A DNA stretch of 32,586 nucleotides from an uncultured Prevotella sp. (GTDB taxonomy: Bacteria; Bacteroidota; Bacteroidia; Bacteroidales; Bacteroidaceae): positions 1 through 32,586 of the forward strand of contig CAJOHP010000002.1 in NCBI GenBank assembly GCA_905234355.1, written 5' to 3'. Under the pieces are notes generated by a model. The model was not told the DNA's origin and did no database searches. It saw nothing but the letters and a program-made list of their open reading frames with translations. This document shows, in pieces, positions 24,633 through 32,278 of this stretch. Each line of letters begins with the position of its first letter. The stretch's first letter is position 1. A program made the translations under genes and the position numbers.

Positions 24633-27143
24633 CTACTTGTGAAATGCGTTCTTTCCCACGACGGCCAGGACAATCAGCAGCAACAGGGCAAGCGAGACGT
24701 AGGCCACGGTCTCTGTGGTGTCTACCGAGCGAGGCTTGAAGGTCAGCTCCACCTTATGGCGTCCGGCAGGCATCTGGAGGGCACGCAGCACATAGTCTGC
24801 CCGGCCCAGCTCTGCCTCCTGTCCGTCGATGGTGGCAGTCCAGCCGGGATAGTATATCTCAGAGAACACCACCACGCCGCCAGCCGTGCTCTCCACGGTG
24901 TAGACCAGGTGGTTGGGCTCGTAGCTCTCTATCGTGGCCACGCTTGTGCTGTCCTGCTGTCGTGCCTCGCCGAGCACCTGGCTGAATCGCTTGTCGGCCA
25001 CGGCCACATGGCGCAGGTCGGTATGGCTCAGACCGTCTATCTCCTGATTGGCATTGTCCACATAGCGCACCTGGTCTACAAACCACGCATTGCCGTAGGT
25101 GTAGGGGTTCTGCAGGGGCACGGTCTGTCCGCCCTGCAGTGGCAGGATGAAGTAGCGCGTGTTGAGCATGTTGAGCACCGGATAGATGCTGTCGCCGCTC
25201 ACCTGGGTCATGTCGCCCCCGGCATCGGCGATGGCCTGCATGGCAGCCTGCATCTCGGGTGCGATGTGGGCATCGATGAGCTCCTGATAGCGGCGCAGCT
25301 TGGCTGCATGATAGCCGCCGACGGACTTATGGTAGTAGCTCGTCTCGTTCTCGTTGAAGGTGTTCGACGCCAGGTTCAGCACGCGGTAGTCCAGCTGCGT
25401 GTCGGCCAGTATCAGTTCGTCGGCCTGTGTCTTGGGCTGAGCCATCTCGCGCTCGGCCTTGGGCACAAACATGGAGTCGTTCAGGTAGCGCTTGTTCACC
25501 TGCCACAGGTCGAGCAGGCAGAGCACCACGAGCATGGCCACCATGGGCAGCGCCTTCAGCTTGCGGGCCTTATAGAGCAGCATGAGCAGTGTCCCCACGA
25601 GGATGATGGCAAACGACCGCCAGCAGTCCTGCGTGAAGACGGCCTTGCGCATCTCTTCAAGGTTAGCCAGCAGTGGGGCGGCCTGGTCGGCGGGCCACTG
25701 GCTGAAGGCCTGCTGCTCGTATTCTGACACGAAGCCGAAGAACAGCGAGGGCATCAGTGCAAAGAGCAGGCAGAAGCCGGCGGTGAGGGCGAAGGAGACC
25801 AGCAGGTACTTAGGGGGTATGGGGCTACGGGGCTGCGAAGCGGCGGGGTCGGCCTCGTCACGACTGTAGGCGGCCATCCACTCCCTGAGGGCCAGCATGG
25901 CCAGCAGGGGGATGGTGAACTCGGCGATGACCAGTATGGACGACACCGTGCGGAACTTGGCATACATCGGCACATAGTCGAGGAACAGGTCGGTCAGCCC
26001 CATGAAGTTCTTTCCCCATGAGAGCATGATGCTCAGCACGGTGGCCACGAGCAGTGCCCACTTCATGGGTCCTCTCACGATGAAGAGGCCGAGGATGAAG
26101 AGGAACATGACGAAGGCGCCCACATAGACGGGACCGCTCGTCATGGGCTGGTCGCCCCAGTACTGCTGCAGCTGCTGGTAGATGGGCAGATACTGGTTGT
26201 CGGCATGCTGCATGGCCGTCTTGCTCTGTGTGAGCGGCACCGAGGCACCGCCCTTGGTGTTGGGCACGAGCAGGGTCCACGTCTCGCCGATGCCATACGA
26301 CCACTGTGTGATGTAGTCGCGGTCCAGTCCGCTCGACGTCTGGTTCTGCGCGTCGGCCTTGACCAGTTCGCTCTTGCCGCGCATGGTCTCCTGGGAGTAC
26401 TGCCACGTGTGGTAGAGGTTGGAGAGATTGACCGCCACGCCGAGCAGGCCGCCGAGCAGGCATGCGCCTGTGGCCTTGAGGAAGTGGGCGGCACGCCCCT
26501 CGCGGAAAGCCTCGACGGCATAGGCCACCACCATGCAGAGGATGATGAAGAGGTAGTAATAGGTCATCTGCACGTGGTTGGCGTGTATCTCCAGTGCGGT
26601 GAAGATGCCCGTGACGGCAATGCCCCAGAGATAGCGTCCGCGGTAGGCCAGCACGATGCCGGCTATCATGGGCGGCAGGTAGGCCAGGGCCATCACCTTC
26701 CACAGATGGCCGGCAGCGATGATGATGAGGAAATAGGTGCTGAAGGCCCAGAGCACCGACCCCAGCGCTGCCAGATGCCAGCGGAAGTCGAAGGCACGCA
26801 GCAGGATATAGAAGCCCAGCAGATAGGCAAACAGATACCACACGTTCTCCGGCAGCCATAGGTGGTAGGCATCCTCGACAGCCGACAGTGTGGCCGTGCT
26901 GTCGTAGGAGGGCGACAGCTGGTAGGTGGGCATGCCCGAGAAGAGGGCATTGGTCCAGCGGGTACGCTCGCCAGTGCGCTGATAGTACTCCGAGGCCTCC
27001 TGACCGGCTCCCACACCGGCCGACGAGTCGTGGCGGAACAGGATGCGCCCCTCTATGTCGGCGGGAAAGAAATAGGCAAAGGCCACGACAACGAAAAACA
27101 ATACTGCCAGCACATCGGGCAGCACTTTCTTAATCTGGGTCAT
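24633..27143 (-). CDS. YfhO family multi-pass membrane protein
   Basis: The 836-residue protein has about 12-13 membrane helices in the first two thirds, an extracytoplasmic domain in the last third, and a final helix. Helix 1 follows MTQIKKVLPDVLAV; a large early loop holds RILFRHDSSAGVGAGQEASEYYQRTGERTRWTNALFSGMPTYQ, a family-defining stretch seen in YfhO/GT-C-like proteins. The C-terminal part ends with ADYVLRALQMPAGRHKVELTFKP before the last helix. YfhO proteins are implicated in glycosylating cell-envelope polymers. The ATG at 27143 lies shortly after a TACCTTTG box; earlier in-frame codons overlap that promoter. Confidence 0.9.
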   Translation of the reverse strand: MTQIKKVLPDVLAVLFFVVVAFAYFFPADIEGRILFRHDSSAGVGAGQEASEYYQRTGERTRWTNALFSGMPTYQLSPSYDSTATLSAVEDAYHLWLPENVWYLFAYLLGFYILLRAFDFRWHLAALGSVLWAFSTYFLIIIAAGHLWKVMALAYLPPMIAGIVLAYRGRYLWGIAVTGIFTALEIHANHVQMTYYYLFIILCMVVAYAVEAFREGRAAHFLKATGACLLGGLLGVAVNLSNLYHTWQYSQETMRGKSELVKADAQNQTSSGLDRDYITQWSYGIGETWTLLVPNTKGGASVPLTQSKTAMQHADNQYLPIYQQLQQYWGDQPMTSGPVYVGAFVMFLFILGLFIVRGPMKWALLVATVLSIMLSWGKNFMGLTDLFLDYVPMYAKFRTVSSILVIAEFTIPLLAMLALREWMAAYSRDEADPAASQPRSPIPPKYLLVSFALTAGFCLLFALMPSLFFGFVSEYEQQAFSQWPADQAAPLLANLEEMRKAVFTQDCWRSFAIILVGTLLMLLYKARKLKALPMVAMLVVLCLLDLWQVNKRYLNDSMFVPKAEREMAQPKTQADELILADTQLDYRVLNLASNTFNENETSYYHKSVGGYHAAKLRRYQELIDAHIAPEMQAAMQAIADAGGDMTQVSGDSIYPVLNMLNTRYFILPLQGGQTVPLQNPYTYGNAWFVDQVRYVDNANQEIDGLSHTDLRHVAVADKRFSQVLGEARQQDSTSVATIESYEPNHLVYTVESTAGGVVVFSEIYYPGWTATIDGQEAELGRADYVLRALQMPAGRHKVELTFKPRSVDTTETVAYVSLALLLLIVLAVVGKNAFHK

Positions 27144-27176
27144 AATAGCTTGCAAGTTATTTTTGTTTCGTGGGTG

Positions 27177-27184
27177 CAAAGGTA
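27177..27184 (-). promoter_or_regulatory. -7 box for the YfhO gene
   Basis: The minus strand reads TACCTTTG, 33 bases upstream of the ATG at 27143. It is divergent from the pfs-luxS promoter. Confidence 0.6.
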
Positions 27185-27227
27185 CAAAAAAAACGCCATT
27201 CGATGCCTATATATACATAATAATTTG

Positions 27228-27235
27228 TAACTTTG
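27228..27235 (+). promoter_or_regulatory. -7 box for pfs-luxS
   Basis: TAACTTTG precedes the nucleosidase ATG by 14 bases. No TTTG box is found 20 bases upstream. Confidence 0.65.
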
Positions 27236-27249
27236 CACGCAAAAACGAC

Positions 27250-27894
27250 ATGAAGATAGGTATTATCGTAGCTATGGACAAGGAGCTGCAGCAGCTGCAG
27301 CAGCTTTTCTGCAGTGCCGACGTGCAGGTCAGGAAGTGCGGCATCGGCAAGGTGAATGCCGCCCTGGGCGCCCAGCGCATGATCAGTGAGTTTGGTCCCG
27401 ACGTCATCATCTCTACCGGCTGTGCCGGCGGCAACGGCGACGACATCCAGGTGCAGGACGTGGTGGTGGGCGCCGAGGTGTGCTATCACGACGTGTACTG
27501 CGGCCGGGCCGTCGACGACACGACAATCTATGGCCAGGTGCAGGGGTTGCCCGCCCGCTATGAGGCCGACCCGTGGCTGCTCCAAAAGGCGCGCGGCATA
27601 GCAGATTGCGACGTGCCCATACACCCAGGGCTCATCGTCACCGGCGACTGGTTTGTGGATTCCAAGGACAAGATGCGCGAGATTATCGGCCACTTCCCTG
27701 AGGCCAAGGCCGTCGATATGGAGTCGTGTGCCATCGCACAGGTATGCTATATTTACAAGGTGCCGTTCATCTCCTTCCGCGTCATCAGCGACATTCCACT
27801 TCGCGACACTGACGCCTCGCAGTACCACAACTTCTGGGACACTGTTGCTGAGCACTCTTTCCAGGTCACAAAGACCTTCATCGAGAGCCTGTGA
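27250..27894 (+). CDS. mtnN: MTA/SAH nucleosidase (Pfs/MtnN)
   Basis: The 214-residue enzyme cleaves adenine from S-adenosylhomocysteine and methylthioadenosine. MKIGIIVAMDKELQQL contains the catalytic-site glutamate E12, STGCAGGNG is the ribose/adenine loop, VDMESCAIAQV carries the substrate-binding glutamate and FRVISDIP the general-acid aspartate. The substrate site is complete. It lies 51 bases upstream of luxS, so both steps from SAH to homocysteine and DPD are encoded together. The ATG at 27250 is chosen because the earlier in-frame start lies upstream of the promoter. Confidence 0.95.
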   Translation: MKIGIIVAMDKELQQLQQLFCSADVQVRKCGIGKVNAALGAQRMISEFGPDVIISTGCAGGNGDDIQVQDVVVGAEVCYHDVYCGRAVDDTTIYGQVQGLPARYEADPWLLQKARGIADCDVPIHPGLIVTGDWFVDSKDKMREIIGHFPEAKAVDMESCAIAQVCYIYKVPFISFRVISDIPLRDTDASQYHNFWDTVAEHSFQVTKTFIESL

Positions 27895-27900
27895 TTGTGA

Positions 27901-27940
27901 ATTGTGAATTATGAATTGTGCATTGTGAATTATGAATTGT
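27901..27940 (+). repeat. Two AT-rich 19-bp direct repeats in the pfs-luxS spacer
   Basis: ATTGTGAATTATGAATTGT occurs at 27901-27919 and 27922-27940, preceded by a partial third copy overlapping the nucleosidase stop region. The repeats fill the 51-base spacer before the luxS ATG, and no Shine-Dalgarno is present in it. Confidence 0.75.
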
Positions 27941-27945
27941 AAATT

Positions 27946-28455
27946 ATGGAAGTCATACAAAGTTTCACCATCGACCACACCCATCTGAAGCCGGGTATCC
28001 ATGTCTCACGCGAGGACAAGGGCTTCACCACTTTCGACCTGCGCATCACCGAGCCCAACAAGGAGCCCGCCGTTGCCCCCGCCGCCATACACAGCCTCGA
28101 GCACCTGATGGCCACCTGGTTCCGCAACTCCGAGGTGAAGGAGGATGTCGTCTATGTAGGTCCGATGGGCTGTCTCACGGGTATGTATATCATCATGAGA
28201 GACAACGGGCCATCAAACACCTACACCGTTGAGGACATGCGCCGCCTCACCATCGAGTGCCTACAGTGGATACTCACACAGGACGAGGTGCCAGCCACCC
28301 GCCCTGAGGCCTGCGGCAACTACCTGCTGCACGACCTGCCAATGTGCAAATGGGAATGTGCCCGCTATCTCGACCGCCTGCAGAACGATTTCCACTGCGA
28401 GTACACAACACTACAGATTACGCTCGACGACGGACGCGCTTTCGCAGATGCATAA
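27946..28455 (+). CDS. luxS: S-ribosylhomocysteine lyase LuxS
   Basis: The 169-residue enzyme splits S-ribosylhomocysteine to homocysteine and DPD, the precursor of the AI-2 signal. The metal site is intact: H49, E52 and H53 in HSLEHL, with C123 in RPEACGNY as third metal ligand; C76 in GPMGCLTGMY is the catalytic cysteine. Length matches the family. It is the second gene after mtnN and ends at a 17-bp bidirectional hairpin. Whether AI-2 is used as a signal here cannot be seen: no lsr genes are in the window. Confidence 0.97.
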   Translation: MEVIQSFTIDHTHLKPGIHVSREDKGFTTFDLRITEPNKEPAVAPAAIHSLEHLMATWFRNSEVKEDVVYVGPMGCLTGMYIIMRDNGPSNTYTVEDMRRLTIECLQWILTQDEVPATRPEACGNYLLHDLPMCKWECARYLDRLQNDFHCEYTTLQITLDDGRAFADA

Positions 28456-28460
28456 GCCCA

Positions 28461-28498
28461 ATCATTAATCCCCAGCCATCGGGCTGGGGATTAATGAT
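28461..28498. terminator. 17-bp perfect bidirectional hairpin, luxS/typA
   Basis: ATCATTAATCCCCAGCC (28461-28477) pairs perfectly with 28482-28498 around an ATCG loop. It starts 5 bases after the luxS stop and ends 3 bases before the typA stop, so it must serve both convergent transcripts. There is no T-tract. Confidence 0.8.
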
Positions 28499-28501
28499 AT
28501 C

Positions 28502-30310
28502 CTATCCTCGCTGTATAGAGGCTTTCTTGCGCTGGTCGTGGTCGAGAATCACCTTGCGCATACGCATCGACTTCGGTGTCACCTCCACCAGTTCGTCCTG
28601 CTTGATATACTCCAGGCACTCCTCCAGACTCATCACCGTCTTGGGGATGATACGCGCCTTGTCGTCAGTACCCGAGGCACGCACGTTGGTGAGCTGCTTG
28701 GCCTTGCACACGTTGATGACGAGGTCGTTGTCGTGCACATGCTCGCCGACCACCTGCCCCATGTAGACGTCTTCACCCGGATCGATGAAGAACTTGCCGC
28801 GGTCCTGCAGTTTGTCTATGGCATAGGCATAGGCCGTGCCGGTCTCCAGGGCAATCATCGAGCCGTTCTGCCGCCGCTCTATCTCGCCCTTGTAGGGCTG
28901 GTACTCCTTGAAGCGGTGGGCCATGATAGCCTCGCCCTGCGAGGCGGTGAGCACGTTGGTGCGCAGGCCTATGATGCCGCGCGAGGGTATCTCGAACTCG
29001 ATGTTCGTGCGCTCGCCCTGGCTCTCCATCGAGGTCATCTCGCCCTTGCGGCGCGTCACCATGTCTATCATCTTCGAGGCAAACTCCTCGGGCACGTTGA
29101 TGGTGAGCTCCTCGATGGGCTCACACCTCACGCCGTCCACCTCTTTATATATTACCTGGGGCTGTCCCACCTGCAGCTCGTAGCCCTCGCGACGCATGGT
29201 CTCGATGAGCACGGAGAGGTGGAGCACGCCTCGGCCGGAGACGACCCACTTGTCGGTAGCGTCTTCAAACGGCTCCACACGCAGGGCGAGGTTTTTTTCC
29301 AGCTCGCGCTCCAGGCGGTCGTTGATGTGGCGTGAGGTGACAAACTTGCCCTCCTTGCCGAAGAAGGGCGAGTCGTTGATGGTGAAGAGCATCGACATGG
29401 TGGGCTCGTCGATGGCGATGGGCGGCAGCGGCTCGGGCTGCTCCAGGTCGCAGATGGTGTCGCCTATCTCAAACTTGTCCAGGCCGATGACGGCACAGAT
29501 GTCGCCACACTCCACGCGGTCGGTGCGGTGGTGGCCCATGCCGTCGAAGGTGTGTAGCTCCTTTATCTTCGTCTTCTCCTGCGAGCCGTCGCGGTGGCAG
29601 ATGGTGATCTGCTGGCCGTCGGCCAGACTGCCGCGGTGCACGCGCCCCACGGCGATGCGGCCGGTGTAGCTCGAGAAGTCGAGTGAGGTGATGAGCATCT
29701 GCGGCGTGCCCTCGTTCTGCTGCGGGGCAGGTATCACCTCGAGTATCTTGTCGAGCAGGTAGGTGATGTCGCCCGTGGGCTTGGCGTAGTCCTCGCCCAT
29801 CCATCCGTTCTTGGCCGAGCCGTAGACCACGGGGAAGTCGAGCTGGTCTTCGGTGGCACCGAGGGAGAACATCAGGTCGAATACCATCTCGTAGACCTCC
29901 TCGGGGCGGCAATTGGGCTTGTCCACCTTGTTCACCACGACGATGGGCTTCAGTCCTATCTCAAGGGCCTTCTGCAGCACAAAGCGCGTCTGCGGCATGG
30001 GACCCTCAAAGGCGTCGACAAGCAGCAGACAGCCGTCGGCCATGTTGAGCACACGCTCCACCTCACCGCCGAAGTCGCTGTGGCCTGGGGTGTCGATGAT
30101 ATTGATTTTAGTGCCTTTCCAGTTGATGCTCACATTCTTCGAGAGGATGGTGATGCCCCGTTCGCGCTCCAGGTCGTTGGCGTCGAGTACTTGGTTGCTG
30201 AGGTCCTGTCCTTCACGAAACAGGTTGCCGGCCAGCATCATTTTGTCCACGAGCGTCGTCTTGCCGTGGTCCACGTGCGCTATGATAGCGATGTTTCTGA
30301 TATCCTGCAT
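28502..30310 (-). CDS. typA: Ribosome-binding GTPase TypA/BipA
   Basis: The 602-residue translational GTPase has G1 AHVDHGKTT (about 11-19), the switch and G2 region [12 protein letters not shown]3 DTPGH, G4 NKVDKP and G5 SAKNGW, followed by EF-G-like domains III and V and the BipA-specific C-terminal domain ending [17 protein letters not shown]. It assists 50S assembly and translation under stress. The ATG at 30310 puts G1 at the normal place; a longer in-frame reading to 30469 crosses the promoter and is rejected. It is transcribed divergently from rpsO. Confidence 0.97.
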   Translation of the reverse strand: MQDIRNIAIIAHVDHGKTTLVDKMMLAGNLFREGQDLSNQVLDANDLERERGITILSKNVSINWKGTKINIIDTPGHSDFGGEVERVLNMADGCLLLVDAFEGPMPQTRFVLQKALEIGLKPIVVVNKVDKPNCRPEEVYEMVFDLMFSLGATEDQLDFPVVYGSAKNGWMGEDYAKPTGDITYLLDKILEVIPAPQQNEGTPQMLITSLDFSSYTGRIAVGRVHRGSLADGQQITICHRDGSQEKTKIKELHTFDGMGHHRTDRVECGDICAVIGLDKFEIGDTICDLEQPEPLPPIAIDEPTMSMLFTINDSPFFGKEGKFVTSRHINDRLERELEKNLALRVEPFEDATDKWVVSGRGVLHLSVLIETMRREGYELQVGQPQVIYKEVDGVRCEPIEELTINVPEEFASKMIDMVTRRKGEMTSMESQGERTNIEFEIPSRGIIGLRTNVLTASQGEAIMAHRFKEYQPYKGEIERRQNGSMIALETGTAYAYAIDKLQDRGKFFIDPGEDVYMGQVVGEHVHDNDLVINVCKAKQLTNVRASGTDDKARIIPKTVMSLEECLEYIKQDELVEVTPKSMRMRKVILDHDQRKKASIQRG

Positions 30311-30337
30311 ATATTGCCTTTGCTTAAAAATCGGGTG

Positions 30338-30345
30338 CAAAGGTA
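30338..30345 (-). promoter_or_regulatory. -7 box for typA
   Basis: The minus strand reads TACCTTTG, 27 bases upstream of the typA ATG. The remaining typA-rpsO gap (30346-30456) shows no gene. Confidence 0.6.
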
Positions 30346-30456
30346 CTAAGAAAAAACGAAAAACGAGAAATGACCAATAAGAAAAGTCGCTCGGAAAGAA
30401 GAAAATACCTGCCACGAACATAATAAATGTTAAATTGCTGGCGCCGTTGTTCGATT

Positions 30457-30484
30457 TCTCATCTCTCATTTCTCATTTCTCATT
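30457..30484 (+). repeat. Four tandem 7-bp repeats upstream of the rpsO -7 box
   Basis: TCTCATC is followed by three TCTCATT copies in 30457-30484, ending nine bases before the -7 box. They occupy the place where a -33 box would sit. Confidence 0.7.
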
Positions 30485-30493
30485 TTATTTGCG

Positions 30494-30501
30494 TACCTTT
30501 G
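30494..30501 (+). promoter_or_regulatory. -7 box for rpsO
   Basis: TACCTTTG matches the consensus and is followed by a leader of about 115 bases before the rpsO ATG. Confidence 0.65.
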
Positions 30502-30506
30502 CACCC

Positions 30507-30620
30507 GCTTTTCGGAAAATCCGAAGCATCTGACGATGTGACGCCCCGGCCGTGATTAGCCGGACATGCATCAGAAAGATGTATTTGAGCACCCAATCCT
30601 ATAATCACATCTTTTACATT
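30507..30620 (+). ncRNA. Candidate structured leader of rpsO
   Basis: The untranslated leader can form hairpins. GCTT-(TT)-CGGA (30507-30516) pairs with TCCGAAGC (30520-30527). CCGGC (30546-30550) pairs with GCCGG (30559-30563). ATGCATC (30566-30572) pairs with GATGTAT (30578-30584) around AGAAA, with one G-T pair. GCATC (30526-30530) and GATGT (30535-30539) offer an alternative to the first stem. Ribosomal protein S15 is known to regulate its own leader in several phyla with unrelated RNA structures; assigning that role here is inference. Confidence 0.45.
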
Positions 30621-30890
30621 ATGTATCTCGACAAAGCAAAGAAGCAGGAGATCTTCACCCAGTATGGCCAGTCGGCCACCGACACAGGCTCGTGCGAGAG
30701 CCAGATAGCGCTGTTCACCTATCGCATCAAGCACCTCACCGAGCACCTCAAGCAGAACCACAAGGACTTTGCCACGGCCCGCTCGCTGACCAAGCTCGTA
30801 GGCCGTCGCCGCAAGCTGCTGAAGTATCTCTACAACAAAGACATCAACCGCTATCGTGCACTGATCAAGGCCCTCGGCCTGCGTAAGTAA
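30621..30890 (+). CDS. rpsO: Ribosomal protein S15
   Basis: The 89-residue protein has the exact family length and the four-helix pattern: MYLDKAKKQEIFTQYGQSATDTGSCESQIALFTYRI, HLTEHLKQNHKDFATARSL and LVGRRRKLLKYLYNKDINRYRALIKALGLRK (given here as separate segments of one chain). The DTGS and the SL-x-x-LVGRRRKLL regions contact 16S rRNA. It has a single-gene transcript between the leader and a strong terminator. Confidence 0.98.
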   Translation: MYLDKAKKQEIFTQYGQSATDTGSCESQIALFTYRIKHLTEHLKQNHKDFATARSLTKLVGRRRKLLKYLYNKDINRYRALIKALGLRK

Positions 30891-30920
30891 TCGCACGACA
30901 CAGCACAAACCAAAAGACAG

Positions 30921-30960
30921 AAGCCCCGCAGTTCTCGCTGAGAGAGTTGCGGGGCTTTCC
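30921..30960 (+). terminator. Rho-independent-like terminator of rpsO
   Basis: AAGCCCCGCA (30921-30930) pairs perfectly with TGCGGGGCTT (30948-30957), a 10-bp stem beginning 31 bases after the rpsO stop. The T-tract is short (TTTCC). Confidence 0.8.
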
Positions 30961-31039
30961 TATTACAGGTGGGGCGGCTTTTCTTTTGCAGCAACAAAAA
31001 AATCATCGTGCTTTTCTTGTCCGTTTCACGAGAAATCAC

Positions 31040-31047
31040 TATCTTTG
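31040..31047 (+). promoter_or_regulatory. -7 box for the Rpn-family gene
   Basis: TATCTTTG lies 21 bases upstream of the ATG at 31069, with CTTG 20 bases further upstream. Confidence 0.6.
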
Positions 31048-31068
31048 TGCCATCTAAGGGAAAGAGCC

Positions 31069-32049
31069 ATGATAAAGAACAGATACATCCGCTTCGACTG
31101 GGCTGCGAAGTATATGCTTCGCAACAAGGCCGACTTTGCCATCTTCGAGGGGCTGATCTCCGTGCTGGTGAACGAGAAGGTGACCATCGTGGAACTGCTC
31201 GACACCGAGTCGAACCAAGAGTCGCGCAACGACAAGTACAACCGCGTGGACATCAAGGCCAAGAACTCCAAGGGCGAGATCATCCTGGTGGAGATTCAGC
31301 AGACACGCGAGTACGACTACTTGCAGCGTATGATTTACGGCGTGGCAAAGACTATCACCGAGCACATGAACAGCGGCGATGCCTACCGGAACGTGAAGAA
31401 GGTGTTCAGCATCAACATCATCTACTTCAACATGGGCCAGGGCGAAGACTACCTCTACCATGGACAGACCACGCTAAAGGGCGTGCACACAAACGACAGC
31501 CTGGAGCTGACCGACTATGAGCGCGACGACCTGCAGGTGGTGCCGCCCGAACAGGTGTTCCCCGAGTATTATGTCATTCGTGTGAACGTTTTCGACAAGG
31601 AGACTGTCAACGGCTGGCTGGAGGAGTGGATGGACTACCTGAAGAACGAGCGTATCAATCCCGACACCACGGCTCCCGGCCTGCAGGAGGCCCGCAAGCG
31701 TCTGGACCTGCTGAGGATGACCGATGCTGAGCGCCGCCGCTACGAGCACGACATAGACACGCTGGTGCGCGACACCGACGTGATGCGCACCCAACTGCTG
31801 GAGGCCGAGATAAAAGGACGAAAGCAGGGAATGGCTGAAGGATTGGCCGAAGGACGTGAGAAAGGATTGGCCGAAGGTCGTGAAAAAGGATTGGCCGAAG
31901 GTCGTGAGAAAGGATTGGCCGAAGGTCGTGCCGAAGGAGAAACGAGAAAGGCTTTGGAGTCAGCCAGAAGCATGAAGGCCGATGGCATGCCCATAGAACT
32001 GATAGCAAAATACACGGGACTCTCCATGGAGGACGTTGAGAGTCTATAG
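31069..32049 (+). CDS. Rpn-family PD-(D/E)XK nuclease (putative transposase)
   Basis: The 326-residue protein has an N-terminal PD-(D/E)XK nuclease domain of the Rpn/PDDEXK type: IRFDWAAKYML at the start, D61 in RVDIKAK and E75-x-Q77 in ILVEIQQ as metal-binding residues, then YLQRMIYG. After about residue 200 comes a helical segment (MTDAERRRYEHDIDTLVRD), four GLAEGREK-type tandem repeats (about 258-289) and a C-terminal domain ending IAKYTGLSMEDVESL. Rpn proteins were named for recombination promotion; in E. coli some act as antiphage toxins inhibited by a shorter product of the same gene. The ATG at 31069 lies 21 bases after a -7 box. Confidence 0.88.
   Translation: MIKNRYIRFDWAAKYMLRNKADFAIFEGLISVLVNEKVTIVELLDTESNQESRNDKYNRVDIKAKNSKGEIILVEIQQTREYDYLQRMIYGVAKTITEHMNSGDAYRNVKKVFSINIIYFNMGQGEDYLYHGQTTLKGVHTNDSLELTDYERDDLQVVPPEQVFPEYYVIRVNVFDKETVNGWLEEWMDYLKNERINPDTTAPGLQEARKRLDLLRMTDAERRRYEHDIDTLVRDTDVMRTQLLEAEIKGRKQGMAEGLAEGREKGLAEGREKGLAEGREKGLAEGRAEGETRKALESARSMKADGMPIELIAKYTGLSMEDVESL
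31840..31935 (+). repeat. Four 24-bp tandem repeats inside the Rpn-family gene
   Basis: Units start at 31840, 31864, 31888 and 31912, each beginning GGATTGGCCGAAGG. Differences are few: one base in unit 1 versus unit 3, one in unit 2, and the last unit ends GCCGAA. The 24-bp period keeps the reading frame, adding or removing eight residues per unit. Preceding codons (ATGGCTGAA) are a decayed unit. Confidence 0.9.
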
Positions 32050-32077
32050 TCTGTGAGTATCATATCATAATGTATAA

Positions 32078-32278
32078 CTTTTTACGGCACTAACAGAACT
32101 GTATTGCTCTTACAACCAACTTGCCGCTCTCGATGTATCGAAGAACACAGCACTGGAAACACTATATTGCGACAACAACAGCATAAAGGGGGCTGACATG
32201 GATGCACTCATCAGCAGTTTGCCGCAAAGTACTACCAATAGGCCTAAATACTTCTACGTTATAGGTGGGTTCTATTAA
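32078..32278 (+). pseudogene. Remnant of a Bacteroidales leucine-rich repeat protein
   Basis: Read in one frame, this stretch encodes TALTELYCSYNQLAALDVSK, then NTALETLYCDNNSIKG and ADMDALISSLPQ, ending PKYFYVI before GGFY and a stop. This is the 21-residue LRR pattern common in Prevotella and Bacteroides surface proteins, including the usual final-repeat sequence before a VI segment. A stop lies just upstream of 32078 and no start is present, so both ends are missing. Homology stops at 32263, where the MITE-like element begins, so the last four residues and stop are encoded by the element. Confidence 0.8.

Noticed and set aside
30311-30469. N-terminal extension of TypA by 53 residues
   Set aside because: It would include the typA -7 box and an F-rich stretch; the GTPase G1 motif is at its usual place from the 30310 start.
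31840-31935. CRISPR-like array
   Set aside because: The repeats are head to tail with no spacers and lie in a coding frame.
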